Shown one piece after another: positions 36,376 to 45,360 of a DNA stretch of 64,000 nt. The DNA lies in NCBI RefSeq assembly GCF_003201875.1, contig NZ_QJKD01000001.1, positions 124,001-188,000 on the forward strand. The letters are read 5' to 3'. A program made the position numbers and the translations under genes. The notes under the pieces are model-generated. The model made no database searches and was not told where the DNA came from. It saw only the letters and a list, made by a program, of their open reading frames with translations. This DNA comes from Hungatella effluvii. GTDB taxonomy: Bacteria; Bacillota; Clostridia; Lachnospirales; Lachnospiraceae. Each line of letters starts with the position of its first letter. Within the stretch, counting starts at the first letter, position 1.

Positions 36376-37596
36376 TTATTTTTCCTGGCTGTCTTCCTCT
36401 AAGCTGTCTTCCTCTAAGCCGCCGTCCTGGTAATCTTCCTGATCGTCTTCCTGGTAATCCTCCTGGTATTCTGTGTCTCCATCTTCCTGATAATCGCTTT
36501 CGTAATCCTCGTAACCTCCGTCTTCCTGATAATCCAGACCCAGTTCTTCGAATAATCCCATCTCTCGGGCCTGTGTCTCACTCTTGATATCAATCTTATA
36601 TCCTGTCAGCCTTGCTGCCAGTCTCGCGTTCTGGCCTTCTTTACCGATTGCCAGTGAAAGCTGGTAATCCGGTACGATAACCTGAGCTTCCTTTGAATCC
36701 TCGTCAGCCACCACGCAGATAACCTTTGCCGGGCTTAATGCATTCTCAATTAAGTATGCCGGGTTGTCGTCCCAGTTGATGATGTCGATCTTTTCGCCGC
36801 GAAGCTCATTCACGATGGCATTCACCCGCGCGCCGTTTAAGCCGACACATGCGCCTACCGGATCCACATTCTGGTCGTTGGATTTAACGGCGATCTTCGT
36901 TCTGGAGCCTGCCTCTCTGGCAATGGCTTTCATCTCTACCGTTCCGTCCTTTACCTCTGCCACTTCTGATTCAAATAAGCGTTTTACCAGATCCGGATGG
37001 GTTCTCGATGCGGAAATCCTCGGTCCCTTCGGAGTATCCTTTACCTCCAGAACGTACACCTTGATTCTCTCCGTGGCCTTGAATACCTCGCCCTTCACCA
37101 TCTCCGCCTCATTTAAAATGGCATCGACCTTACCTAAGTTAATGCTGACATTCTTCCCTAAATATCTCTGTACAATACCGGTAACCACTTCCTTCTCCTG
37201 GCAGTACCAGTCGTTATACAGAGCTTTTCTTCCTTCCTCACGGATCTTCTGGAGGATCACATTCTTCGCATTCTGCGTGGCAATACGTCCAAACTTCTTG
37301 GAATCGATCGGACACTGTACGATATCTCCCACGTCATATTTCGGATCCGTCATCTTGGCTTCCGCGAGGCTGATCTGAAGCAGCGGATCTTCCACTTCCT
37401 CCACCACTTCCTTCTCCGCGTAAACGGAAAAGTCGCATGTATCGCGGTTCATGGTCACCTTGACATTGTCCGCCTTGCCAAAGTGGTTCTTGCACGCCGT
37501 AAGAAGAGAATTCTCGATCGCCTCCAGCAGGGTATCTTTGCTGATATTATTCTCTTTTTCCAGAATATTCAGTGCTTCTAACAGTTCCTTATTCAT
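36376..37596 (-). CDS. nusA: transcription termination/antitermination factor NusA
   Basis: The 406-residue protein has an N-terminal polymerase-binding domain, an S1 domain ([19 protein letters not shown]) and two KH domains ([40 protein letters not shown]). Start ATG behind TAGGAGG. After the KH domains it ends in an acidic tail of about 55 residues rich in YQED units, in the place of the acidic repeats of E. coli NusA. It follows rimP by about 34 bp and leads the rest of the operon. Confidence 0.96.
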   Translation of the reverse strand: MNKELLEALNILEKENNISKDTLLEAIENSLLTACKNHFGKADNVKVTMNRDTCDFSVYAEKEVVEEVEDPLLQISLAEAKMTDPKYDVGDIVQCPIDSKKFGRIATQNAKNVILQKIREEGRKALYNDWYCQEKEVVTGIVQRYLGKNVSINLGKVDAILNEAEMVKGEVFKATERIKVYVLEVKDTPKGPRISASRTHPDLVKRLFESEVAEVKDGTVEMKAIAREAGSRTKIAVKSNDQNVDPVGACVGLNGARVNAIVNELRGEKIDIINWDDNPAYLIENALSPAKVICVVADEDSKEAQVIVPDYQLSLAIGKEGQNARLAARLTGYKIDIKSETQAREMGLFEELGLDYQEDGGYEDYESDYQEDGDTEYQEDYQEDDQEDYQDGGLEEDSLEEDSQEK

Positions 37597-37630
37597 TTTT
37601 TTATCCTCCTACTCTCATCCATCATACTGT

Positions 37631-38098
37631 TTAGAAATCAAATGCCAGCCGGATTAATGCGATCTCCGGGCGGTTGAATACAAGCTCGGTCCCGTCTTCC
37701 ACCGTGACAGTCACGGTATTTTTATCATATGCTTTTAAAGTACCCGTATAATCCTTCTGTTTATTCATCGGTTTGTACAATTTAATATCCACATCTTCTC
37801 CAATACTTCTGTCAAAGTCCTTATCTTTCTTAAGCGGCCTTCCCAGCCCCGGTGAACTCACTTCCAGAATATAGCTGTCCTCGATAAAATCCTTCTCGTC
37901 CAGCCATTCTCCCAGTCTTCTGCTGACGACCTCACAGTCATCAACCGTAATTCCGCCTTCCTTATCTATATAAGCACGCAGATACCAGTTTCCCGCCTCT
38001 TTTACATATTCCACATCAACCAGTTCAAAATGATATTCTTCCATCAATGGAAGCAGGTAGTCTTCCGTTTTCTTTTCATAGGTCTCTTTTTTTGTCAT
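37631..38098 (-). CDS. rimP: ribosome maturation factor RimP
   Basis: RimP is needed for 30S subunit maturation. The start is the ATG at 38098 (MTKKETYEKK) behind AAGGTGGGAAG; 155 residues, the family length. Conserved segments are VDVEYVKEAGNWYLRAYIDKEGGI, DDCEVVSRRLGEWLDE and LEVSSPGLGRPLKKDKDF. It is the first gene of the nine-gene operon running to ribF. Confidence 0.95.
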   Translation of the reverse strand: MTKKETYEKKTEDYLLPLMEEYHFELVDVEYVKEAGNWYLRAYIDKEGGITVDDCEVVSRRLGEWLDEKDFIEDSYILEVSSPGLGRPLKKDKDFDRSIGEDVDIKLYKPMNKQKDYTGTLKAYDKNTVTVTVEDGTELVFNRPEIALIRLAFDF

Positions 38099-38130
38099 GT
38101 TCTTCCCACCTTTCTGCACAAAATTGAAAG

Positions 38131-38150
38131 AGTGGACTCTCGCCCACTCT
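38131..38150 (-). promoter_or_regulatory. hairpin in the rimP leader
   Basis: GAGTGG pairs with CCACTC (with a further near-pair inside) about 30 nt upstream of the rimP ATG; on the minus strand TTTCAATTTT follows. It resembles an attenuator in the leader of the operon. A rimP leader RNA is known in Proteobacteria; relation to it is not implied. Confidence 0.45.
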
Positions 38151-38180
38151 TTATCAGTCTTCTATCATGTTATCGGTACG

Positions 38181-38209
38181 ATTATAGCACTGTTTTCCAG
38201 CCATTGCAA
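38181..38209 (-). promoter_or_regulatory. sigma-A promoter of the rimP-ribF operon
   Basis: Minus strand: -35 TTGCAA (38209-38204), 17-bp spacer, perfect -10 TATAAT (38186-38181). The start site near 38174 leaves a leader of about 75 nt containing the hairpin at 38131-38150. Confidence 0.7.
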
Positions 38210-38305
38210 GGTTTTTTTTAACTTTCCCCGTAAAACCGTCGTATTTACGCCATTTCCGCCTCATTTTGCGTCTGCTGTGTGCAATTTTTTCTTCCTATAT
38301 TAATA

Positions 38306-39484
38306 TTAATCACTCCGCAGCGCATCGATAGGGTTTAAACCTGCAGCCCTTCTGGCAGGCATATACCCGAAGACCAGGCCAATCGCCGCGGAAACACCAA
38401 AGGAAACGAGAACAGCCGGAAGTGTGGCGGCCGCCTTCATGTGCATCAGACTCCCCGCGGCCGGAGTGATCACGCATCCAAGTGCGATGCCCACCAGTCC
38501 TCCGATGGAGCTGGTGACCGCCGCCTCAATGACAAACTGCTGAAGAATGACGGATTTTTTCGCTCCCAGGGACTTTCTGATCCCGATTTCCCGCGTCCGC
38601 TCCGTCACCGATACCAGCATGATGTTCATCACGCCGACGCCGGCCACCAGAAGGGAAATCCCCGCGATTCCTCCAAGTGCGGCGGACATCATGGACATGG
38701 TGGACTCCATGGACTTTAACATCTCGCTCATGGAACTGATATAGAAATAGTCGGGCGATTTATACCGTCTCTGTAGAAATACGGTCAGAAGGATTCTGGC
38801 CGCCGCAATCTCCTCCACCTTATCCACCGTTATGATATACTCGGACACATCGGCATTCTGATTCATTAAGAGCGCCGTGGTATATGGCAGAAGGGCGCGG
38901 TCATCCGGACCGCCCTGCTTTAGCTCGTCTTTGTCCCGGCGCTGCAGCACGCCCACCACCTTGACCACATTTCCGTCAAACCGCACGCTCTCCCCCACCG
39001 CCGCCTCAGCGCTTCCAAACAGGCGCGCGGCGGTGAAGTACCCCAGCACACAGACAGGCTGTCTCGACGCAATATCCGAATACTGGATATACCGGCCCGC
39101 CTCCAGCTTTTTCGCGTCAATGCCGTAAAACTGCTCGCTGACGCCGGAAATCCTGGTTTTGGTCAGCTTATCAGTCTTATGCTTGATCGTCGCCTTCACA
39201 GGGACCTGCGGAGATATTTCTTTATAATAAGCCCTGTTTTTGTCGTAAAACGCATATAAGTCCTGGGGGGAGACCGACCTGGTGGGTGTATTGGTCAGCT
39301 GTACCTGCAGCTGATTGGTCCCCATGTCTGAGAAGCTGGCCCTGATGTAGTTCATCTGCCCTTCCACCAGCCCCACCAGAATGATGACCGAAGCAACCCC
39401 GATGATGATTCCCAGCATGGTCAGGAAGGAACGCATCTTGTTGCTCAGGATATTTTTAATTGCCATCTTAAATGACTGCCGCAT
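38306..39484 (-). CDS. MacB-like ABC transporter permease
   Basis: The 392-residue protein is an FtsX/MacB-type permease. It starts with a conserved amphipathic end and a membrane segment (MRSFLTMLGIIIGVASVIILVG). A large extracytoplasmic domain follows, then three membrane segments near the C-terminus (SLLVAGVGVMNIMLVSVTERTREIGIRKSLGA is the family block between the first two). It overlaps the ATPase gene by 17 bp and is last in the efflux operon. With the adaptor and ATPase it should expel an amphiphilic or peptide compound, or sense envelope stress. Confidence 0.9.
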   Translation of the reverse strand: MRQSFKMAIKNILSNKMRSFLTMLGIIIGVASVIILVGLVEGQMNYIRASFSDMGTNQLQVQLTNTPTRSVSPQDLYAFYDKNRAYYKEISPQVPVKATIKHKTDKLTKTRISGVSEQFYGIDAKKLEAGRYIQYSDIASRQPVCVLGYFTAARLFGSAEAAVGESVRFDGNVVKVVGVLQRRDKDELKQGGPDDRALLPYTTALLMNQNADVSEYIITVDKVEEIAAARILLTVFLQRRYKSPDYFYISSMSEMLKSMESTMSMMSAALGGIAGISLLVAGVGVMNIMLVSVTERTREIGIRKSLGAKKSVILQQFVIEAAVTSSIGGLVGIALGCVITPAAGSLMHMKAAATLPAVLVSFGVSAAIGLVFGYMPARRAAGLNPIDALRSD

Positions 39485-40172
39485 AGTCGTTCACATCCCC
39501 GTCAAAATTAATCCTGCCGTCGTGAATCCGGATCACCCGCTTGGCCTCCAGGGCAATGGAGTTGTCGTGGGTGATCATCACGATGGTATTTCCTTCTTCG
39601 TTCAGCTGCTTTAAAAAGTCCAGAACTTCCCGGCTCGTTCTGGAATCCAGGGCTCCGGTCGGCTCATCGGCCAGGATCAGGGAGGGACTGCCCGCCAGCG
39701 CCCTGGCGATAGAGACACGCTGCTGCTGGCCTCCGGACAGCTGTCCCGGCAGATTCTTATACTTATCCGCCAGACCCACCCGTTTCAGTGACGCCATGGC
39801 ACGTTCCCTCCGCTCTTCTCCGTCAATTCCGGCGTAGATGAGCGGCAGCTCCACATTTTCCAGAAGCGTGCTGCGCGTCAGCAGATTGTACTGCTGAAAG
39901 ATGAAGCCGATCAGACGGTTGCGGATACCAGCCAGCTGGTTGTCTGTCATCTCCCCCACGTTCTCGCCTTCCAGATGGTACGTCCCGCTGGTGGGCACAT
40001 CCAGCGCTCCGATAATGTTCATCAGCGTGGATTTTCCGCTTCCCGACTTTCCCACAATGGCCGTCATCTCTCCCTTTTCGATCGAGAGGGAAATGCCGTC
40101 GTTGGCCCGCACCTCCTCATCCCCCATTTCGTATATTTTATAGATATCCTGCAAATCAATCAAAGGGCCCAT
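39468..40172 (-). CDS. MacB/LolD-type ABC transporter ATP-binding protein
   Basis: The 234-residue ATPase starts behind AAAGGAGG. Motifs are complete: Walker A GKSGSGKST, Q-loop FIFQQYNLL, signature LSGGQQQRVSIARAL, Walker B LILADEPTGALD and switch His in VMITHD. The IYKIYEMGDEEVRAND start is typical of MacB/LolD partners of FtsX-type permeases. Its gene is preceded by the adaptor and overlaps the permease. Confidence 0.94.
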   Translation of the reverse strand: MGPLIDLQDIYKIYEMGDEEVRANDGISLSIEKGEMTAIVGKSGSGKSTLMNIIGALDVPTSGTYHLEGENVGEMTDNQLAGIRNRLIGFIFQQYNLLTRSTLLENVELPLIYAGIDGEERRERAMASLKRVGLADKYKNLPGQLSGGQQQRVSIARALAGSPSLILADEPTGALDSRTSREVLDFLKQLNEEGNTIVMITHDNSIALEAKRVIRIHDGRINFDGDVNDYAAVI

Positions 40173-40204
40173 AGCCGCTCCTCCTTTCCTCTTATTGAGT
40201 GTTC

Positions 40205-41833
40205 TTACAGATCTAGTGCCATTTCTTCTCCCATACTCTCGCTGCCTGGAGCACTGTCGAAGCCCTGAACCAGGTAGACCTCATCCCCCTCTGACAGGCC
40301 CGATGTGACCTCCACCTGCTCGTCGTTCATGATTCCCGTTTCCACCGTCACCTCTCTGAATCCGGCGGGCACCTCCCCCTTCGCCTCCTTCACCGAGGGG
40401 TCCTTTATATAGACCACATTTCCCCTCATCAGGCTGGCGGCCGGGATGACCAGCGCATTCTTCGATTCCTCCAGAAGGATCTTTCCGTTGACGTTCATTC
40501 CCGGCAGAAGTCCCTTCGGGTCCTTCACCGTTACGGAGACAGGGTACGTGGTAATTCCGTTGTTATTGGTGCTTTCCAGGCTCACATTTTCCACAATCCC
40601 CTGGAAAGCCGCATCGCCGGCCGCTTCCGCCGTGATGTCCACCGTCTGTCCCGCCTTCACCTTCGATACGTCCAGCTCGTCGATGGACATGGAAAATGTG
40701 ATGGAGGAGAGGTCGTAAATCACCGCCATCGCCCCGTCGCCGCTTGTCTTGCTGGTGATCTTGTCACCGGCCTTCATGTTCTTGCGGATGACGGTTCCCG
40801 ATATGGGTGCCGTGATGGTGTAGTTATTCATGCTGTTCTTCGTACTCTGGATCTTATTATTGGCGGAATCCATGGCATCCTTTGCGCTGTCCAGCTTCTC
40901 CCGGAAGCTTCTCATCAGCTTATCAGCCGATTCCCGGTCGAAACGGAAGATGGGAGTCCCCTTTGCCGCGTAATCGCCCTCTGAGACGAGAAGCTGTTCC
41001 ACAGTCACGCTGTCCGGCAAATCCGCGCTCAGTATCGTCTCGACAACCGGGCTGAAGGTTCCCTCCAGGCTGCTGCTGTAATCGCCCACCGTCGCGGCCG
41101 CCGACTGTTCCGTGGTTAAACCGCCCGGATTGGCCGCCTCAATGGTCACATAGCGCACAATCCGGCCGCCCGTCAGCGTCTCATCCTTTGCGCTGACTGC
41201 AGTCACGGTTCCTGGTATCTGTTCTCCCGTGGAAGACAGAGTGGCAAGGGCCGCGCTTCCCGCTCCGATGGCCGCCGCTTCCGCAGAAAGGAAGGGAACC
41301 TTCAGCCGCATGACAGAATCGTCCTCGATATCTGCAATCTTCGTTCCGCTGGTCACCGTCTCGCCTGCTCTTATGTAGATCTTTTTGATATATCCGCTGT
41401 CCCCGGAGCGGAAAACACCGTCGTTAAACCGGCCCTGGGCTCTGGAATAGTCCTTCTGGGCGTCTTCCAGATTCCTCGCCGCTCTTTCCACGGAGTTCTG
41501 CGCGGACTTCATCTCCTCTTCCATGCTGCTCACATCGATCCGGTAAAGCACCTGGCCCTTCTCCACCTGATCCCCCACCTCGAAATCGGCGCTGGTGATC
41601 TCGCCCTCCACCAGCGAGGATACCTGATAGGAATTCCTCGGCTTCAGCACTCCCGAGGAGGAGAGTCTGGAGCTGATGTCCTGCCGCGTCACCGGCGCGG
41701 TCATCGCCTCGGTCCCCTTACCCGCCCCGGCGCTCCGCACATGATTCCTTAAGGCCGCGGTTCCCGCCGCTGCCAAAAGCGCAAACGCTGCTGCCACAAT
41801 GATTACCGTTTTCTTCTTTTTCCTGTTTTTCAT
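40205..41833 (-). CDS. membrane-fusion (HlyD/MacA-type) efflux adaptor
   Basis: The 542-residue protein starts behind ACAGGAG. A single N-terminal membrane segment (TVIIVAAAFALLAAAGTAAL) is followed by a lipoyl-like domain (SLVEGEITSADFEVGDQVEKGQVLYRID), a helical hairpin (about 100-130 and 305-335), a second lipoyl-type half (TITAPISGTVIRKNMKAGDKI) and beta-barrel domains near the C-terminus. It is about 140 residues longer than E. coli MacA, with an insert between the hairpin arms (TLSSTGEQIPGTVTAVSAKD region). In a Gram-positive it links the permease to the cell wall or substrate. Confidence 0.88.
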   Translation of the reverse strand: MKNRKKKKTVIIVAAAFALLAAAGTAALRNHVRSAGAGKGTEAMTAPVTRQDISSRLSSSGVLKPRNSYQVSSLVEGEITSADFEVGDQVEKGQVLYRIDVSSMEEEMKSAQNSVERAARNLEDAQKDYSRAQGRFNDGVFRSGDSGYIKKIYIRAGETVTSGTKIADIEDDSVMRLKVPFLSAEAAAIGAGSAALATLSSTGEQIPGTVTAVSAKDETLTGGRIVRYVTIEAANPGGLTTEQSAAATVGDYSSSLEGTFSPVVETILSADLPDSVTVEQLLVSEGDYAAKGTPIFRFDRESADKLMRSFREKLDSAKDAMDSANNKIQSTKNSMNNYTITAPISGTVIRKNMKAGDKITSKTSGDGAMAVIYDLSSITFSMSIDELDVSKVKAGQTVDITAEAAGDAAFQGIVENVSLESTNNNGITTYPVSVTVKDPKGLLPGMNVNGKILLEESKNALVIPAASLMRGNVVYIKDPSVKEAKGEVPAGFREVTVETGIMNDEQVEVTSGLSEGDEVYLVQGFDSAPGSESMGEEMALDL

Positions 41834-41846
41834 GGCCGTTCTCCTG

Positions 41847-42935
41847 TCAGTCTTCTAAATAATCCAATACTGTGTACGTTTCTGTACCGTCCTCTTTCAC
41901 AGTCTTTTCATAGACCAGCGTGACCGTGTCCCCGACCCGGACATTCCCGTACATGGAGAATGCAAACTGCATCTCCGAACTGGTAAGCAGATACTGCTCC
42001 CCGCTTTCCTCCAGCATCACGGCGCTGGGTGACATCACGTCCACGGAGGTATAATAGACATTGGAGACCGTTCCCCGGACGATTCCGCGCCTGCTGTCCG
42101 ACGAATCCTCCGTGTAGGCCCAGATGCTCTTCGATCCCGGGTGATAGTAAAGCAGCACCGCGCCGCCGCTCTCCACCGCGTCTTTCAGTGCCGAGACCGT
42201 GGAGGACTCGCCGTTGATAAACACATTGGCCTTATCCAGCTTAAATGGAATATAGCTGGATAAGCTTCTCTTACTGCGAACCAGTTTGGGGCCCTTCAAA
42301 CCGTTGTCCGCCATCTTTAAAGGATTGATCTCTCCGTCGGAGGTCAGCTCGCATCCGAACAGTTTGCCGTAGATATCGCCGCCGTCTTTCGGCTTTGTCT
42401 TTAACAAATTATAAAACAGGTTGATACAGTCCCCTCTCGCCAGCAGCTCTGCCGCTTCCCGGTTCACGTTCTCGTCAAGCTTCAAAAAGCGGTACTGGGA
42501 GATCCTTCCTCCCGCCTGGCTGCCGGCAAAGTCTTCATCCTTATACCCCAGCAGTGCCAGAATACCTCTGACCGCGTCCTGAAGTGTGACGTTCTGGTCC
42601 GGTTTAAACACGCCGCCCAGATAGCCCGTCATATATCCTTTTTCCACCGCCGTTTTGATATAGGAGGCGCAGGCGTGATCCTTTCCGACATCCGCGAAGA
42701 CGGAGCTGCTGCCTTCCGGCGGCACCGAGCTGCCGTAGGGGGAGGCCAGCACAACCATCTTTGCATATTCTGCCCTGGTAACGTTTTTTTCCGTGTTGGT
42801 CACGTTCATGATCCCGGCCATGCCCACTACTTTCTTTTTCAAATCCATATTAACGGCAGCCAAGGAGGTCATCGGATATACCGCTGTAACCACGATACAG
42901 GCTGCCGTCGAAGCTGCAAATAATCGTCTGTTCAT
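41847..42935 (-). CDS. secreted S-layer-homology domain protein
   Basis: The chosen ATG at 42935 (MNRRLFAAST) lies about 11 nt after GAGGG; a TTG one codon upstream is also possible. 362 residues. The signal peptide ends near 27 (TSLAA). SLH motifs cover about 30-170 (NVTRAEYAKMVVLAS, VFADVGKDHACASYIKTAVEKGYM, FKPDQNVTLQDAVRGILALLGY). The C-terminal half is a beta-rich region of unknown function. It is the first gene of the operon with the MacAB-like exporter, so it may anchor the complex to the wall. Confidence 0.85.
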   Translation of the reverse strand: MNRRLFAASTAACIVVTAVYPMTSLAAVNMDLKKKVVGMAGIMNVTNTEKNVTRAEYAKMVVLASPYGSSVPPEGSSSVFADVGKDHACASYIKTAVEKGYMTGYLGGVFKPDQNVTLQDAVRGILALLGYKDEDFAGSQAGGRISQYRFLKLDENVNREAAELLARGDCINLFYNLLKTKPKDGGDIYGKLFGCELTSDGEINPLKMADNGLKGPKLVRSKRSLSSYIPFKLDKANVFINGESSTVSALKDAVESGGAVLLYYHPGSKSIWAYTEDSSDSRRGIVRGTVSNVYYTSVDVMSPSAVMLEESGEQYLLTSSEMQFAFSMYGNVRVGDTVTLVYEKTVKEDGTETYTVLDYLED

Positions 42936-42974
42936 CAATTGTAATCCCTCATTTCTCAGAATAAATTCATCTGC

Positions 42975-43003
42975 ATTATAACGTGTAAGGCAGCGTTTTT
43001 CCA
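42975..43003 (-). promoter_or_regulatory. promoter of the S-layer-homology/efflux operon
   Basis: Minus strand: -35 TGGAAA (43003-42998), 17-bp spacer, perfect -10 TATAAT (42980-42975). The same two hexamers with the same spacing precede the response regulator at 45128. Confidence 0.5.
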
Positions 43004-43038
43004 TAATCTGGGGCTCTTATTCAGTTTTCTTCAGAATT

Positions 43039-43090
43039 AAAAAAGCACCGGCCGAAATGACTTTTCAGCCATTTCAGCCGGCGTTTTTTT
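43039..43090. terminator. bidirectional terminator after the histidine kinase
   Basis: GCACCGGCCGAAATGA pairs with CATTTCAGCCGGCG around a short loop (43045-43083); T-runs follow on both strands (seven T rightward, six leftward). It ends the two-component operon leftward, 20 bp after the kinase stop. Confidence 0.75.
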
Positions 43091-43102
43091 CTTTCCTCGG
43101 CG

Positions 43103-44449
43103 CTAAGCTTTTGGTAAAAACAGCGTCACGGTAAATCCATCATCGTCTTCTGTTGTATCGAAGGATCCTTCGTGCTCCTTCATAATCTTTCCGCACGTCT
43201 TAAGGCCGATTCCTGAACTCTCCACCAGGGCGCCATCCATCCTTTTCCGGTTGTGGATCGTAAGCCGGGCACCTCCCTTTGTCTGCACACAGGCAATCGT
43301 AACAGGGTATTCCCTGGCAGCATACTTCGTCAAGTTGGAAAAGAGGTTGTCCACTACCCTGCGGAATAAATCCACGGAAACGTAGTAGATCCCATCCATC
43401 TCTTCTATTTGAAAATTCACCGTAAATCCCCGGCCCTCCAGTGCAAATGCACTCTCTCCCACCGTCTGCTGGAACAGAGCCGACCCGTCCACCGGCTCCA
43501 TGGCCGGTTTTTCCTCCCTGCCGTACACAAGAAAATATTCAAACAGACGGTCTGACATCTCCTTGATCTGCATGGCCTTCTTCCGGCTGGCAGCAATAAA
43601 ATGCTTCTGCTGGGCGGCGTCCTCCGTCTCCTCCTCATCCAGCAGCTCCAGATATCCCAGCAGAGACGTGAGGGGAGAACGTAAGTCGTGAGACATGGCA
43701 GTCACCAGTTCCTGATTGGCTTGTCTGGCCTCCGCCTCCTTCTGCTCCCGCTCCAAAATGGACATCCGCATCCGGTTGATCCCTTCTGCCAGTTCCCCCA
43801 GCTCGTCGCTTCCCTTGACGGAGACAGCGTACTCCATCTGGCCGCCCTCCAGAATCTGAAGCTCCTTCTTCAGGAGTTCGATGTAGGAAGTCTTTTTCTG
43901 TATCAAATGCAGAAATACGGTAATAAAGAGCAGGAATCCGCAGATCACAGAGATCCGGTCCGCCCACTGGTAATAGCGGTATTCATAGAACGGCATCAAA
44001 AGCACAGACGCCGTTCCGTCTGCAAAGGTAAAGGTATATGCGCCGTCGTCCGATACCGGCATGACCTCCGTCTCAGCTGCATCCTCTTCCGGAATGATTA
44101 CATTTTCCACATCAAAGGGATACGAGGAATAGATTACACGCCCGGAACGGTAAATGACCATCGTCACATACGCCTCCCTTTCAACCCACTCGTCCAATGG
44201 GCTCAAATCGGAGAGTGCGATGCTATTATCCTTAATATACTGCTGCAGCGCTTCCTCCGTCCGCACTTTCTGCCGCGCATAGGCTTCCTGGGTACTCTGC
44301 GTCCTGTCAATCCAGTCATAAGCGGTCGTATGAATTCCCATATAGAGAAGAAATGCCGCCGCCATGGCGATGGCCACTGAGGCCATTAACTCCGCCCAAA
44401 TTCTGTTTTTCCATGATATTTTCTGTTTTCTGCCGGGCCGTTTAATCAA
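43103..44449 (-). CDS. membrane sensor histidine kinase
   Basis: I place the start at the TTG at 44449 (MIKRPGRKQ), which overlaps the regulator stop and has AAGGGGG 7 nt before it; 448 residues. Two membrane segments (ASVAIAMAAAFLLYMGI, ISVICGFLLFITVFLHLI) enclose an extracytoplasmic sensor of about 120 residues. HAMP follows, then HisKA with phosphorylated His in AMSHDLRSPLTSLLGYLELL, and HATPase_c. The N box DNLFSNLTKYA and final box SSGIGLKTCGKIMKEHEG are recognisable; the DxGxG box is not, so ATPase motifs are partly degenerate. Its partner is the OmpR-type regulator upstream. Confidence 0.9.
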   Translation of the reverse strand: MIKRPGRKQKISWKNRIWAELMASVAIAMAAAFLLYMGIHTTAYDWIDRTQSTQEAYARQKVRTEEALQQYIKDNSIALSDLSPLDEWVEREAYVTMVIYRSGRVIYSSYPFDVENVIIPEEDAAETEVMPVSDDGAYTFTFADGTASVLLMPFYEYRYYQWADRISVICGFLLFITVFLHLIQKKTSYIELLKKELQILEGGQMEYAVSVKGSDELGELAEGINRMRMSILEREQKEAEARQANQELVTAMSHDLRSPLTSLLGYLELLDEEETEDAAQQKHFIAASRKKAMQIKEMSDRLFEYFLVYGREEKPAMEPVDGSALFQQTVGESAFALEGRGFTVNFQIEEMDGIYYVSVDLFRRVVDNLFSNLTKYAAREYPVTIACVQTKGGARLTIHNRKRMDGALVESSGIGLKTCGKIMKEHEGSFDTTEDDDGFTVTLFLPKA

Positions 44450-45128
44450 TGCGGTACCCCCTTCCCCATACATTCCTGATGCAGCGCGGATTCTGGGGAT
44501 CATCCTCCAGCTTTTTTCTCAGATTCCTGATGTGGACCATCACGGTGTTGTTCGATGAAAATAAAAACGGCTCATTCCATACCGCCTCGTAAATGTCCTG
44601 CGTGGTATACGTCTTCTTACGGTTCTCTGCCAGAAGGAGCAGAATTCGGTACTCGATATCGGTCAGCAGAACCCGTTCCCCGTTCTTGTTGACTTCCTCT
44701 GTATCCGCGAAGATTTCCAGCCCCGGCAGGCTGATCGCCTCTCTTTCCGTTCCCTTCTTTCCTTTATATACACAGTAGCGGCGCAGCATGGCATTGACTC
44801 TGGCCTTTAACTCCACACTGGAAAATGGCTTGACCAGATAGTCGTCTCCTCCCGCCGCAAATCCCTCTTCCTTGTCCCGGTCCTTGGATTTGGCCGTCAG
44901 AAACAGGATGGGAGCCGATGATTTCTTTCTGATCTCCCCGCACGCCTCCACACCGGAGCATCCCGGCATCATCACGTCCAGAATGATCAAATCGATCGTG
45001 TGATCCGCCTTTTCAACCGCCTCGATACCATTGACGGCCTCCACCACCTCATAGCCCTCTCTCGTCAGTAATATTCTTACAACCTCTCTTATCTCAGGAT
45101 CGTCGTCTGCAAATAGTATTTTCTTCAT
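44442..45128 (-). CDS. OmpR-family response regulator
   Basis: The ATG at 45128 (MKKILFADDDP) follows GGAGG by 7 nt; 228 residues. The receiver domain has the acidic pair ADDD, phospho-acceptor Asp in LIILDVMMPG and Lys in DDYLVKPFS. The winged-helix domain ends in NTVMVHIRNLRKKLEDDP and VWGRGYRID. It is coupled to the kinase by overlap. Position next to the efflux/SLH operon suggests envelope-stress or antibiotic-response control of it, which is inferred. Confidence 0.94.
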   Translation of the reverse strand: MKKILFADDDPEIREVVRILLTREGYEVVEAVNGIEAVEKADHTIDLIILDVMMPGCSGVEACGEIRKKSSAPILFLTAKSKDRDKEEGFAAGGDDYLVKPFSSVELKARVNAMLRRYCVYKGKKGTEREAISLPGLEIFADTEEVNKNGERVLLTDIEYRILLLLAENRKKTYTTQDIYEAVWNEPFLFSSNNTVMVHIRNLRKKLEDDPQNPRCIRNVWGRGYRID

Positions 45129-45146
45129 CACGGCACCTCCGGGGTA

Positions 45147-45206
45147 ATTATAACCCGGCTGTCTTTTATTTTCCATCACCCGGACGTATCCTTAAGCATT
45201 CTTAAG
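45147..45206 (-). promoter_or_regulatory. promoter and candidate direct-repeat operator of the two-component operon
   Basis: Minus strand: -35 TGGAAA (45175-45170), 17-bp spacer, -10 TATAAT (45152-45147). Upstream of the -35 stand two CTTAAG hexamers exactly 10 bp apart (45191-45196 and 45201-45206), a spacing that suits an OmpR-family dimer and hence autoregulation. Confidence 0.45.
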
Positions 45207-45229
45207 AAAGCAGTATAAAATCTGTCAGG

Positions 45230-45264
45230 AATCCCCGCGGGACGGGTAACGTCACGCGGGGATT
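45230..45264. terminator. hairpin downstream of the beta-helix gene
   Basis: AATCCCCGCG pairs with CGCGGGGATT (ten pairs) about 90 bp after the stop of the large secreted protein. Leftward it lacks a strong T-run, so termination efficiency is uncertain. Confidence 0.45.
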
Positions 45265-45297
45265 GATTGATTGGTTTATAGGTTTATTTTGTTTTCA

Positions 45298-45360
45298 CTA
45301 TTTTTGTTTTGCTATTTTGTTTTTGCTATTTTGGTCTTTGCTATTCTGTTACCCGCTATT
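45298..45360. repeat. degenerate 14-15-bp tandem repeat reaching the stop codon
   Basis: CTATT-beginning units start at 45298, 45312, 45326, 45341 and 45356. The last unit contains the stop codon of the large protein; read leftward each copy carries an AATAG-like stop triplet followed by CAAA or TGAA. This looks like duplication of the gene's 3' end. Confidence 0.6.

Noticed and set aside
43103..44503. Longer start for the histidine kinase at 44503
   Set aside because: The extra 18 codons lie inside the response-regulator gene and lack a site, while the TTG at 44449 has one.
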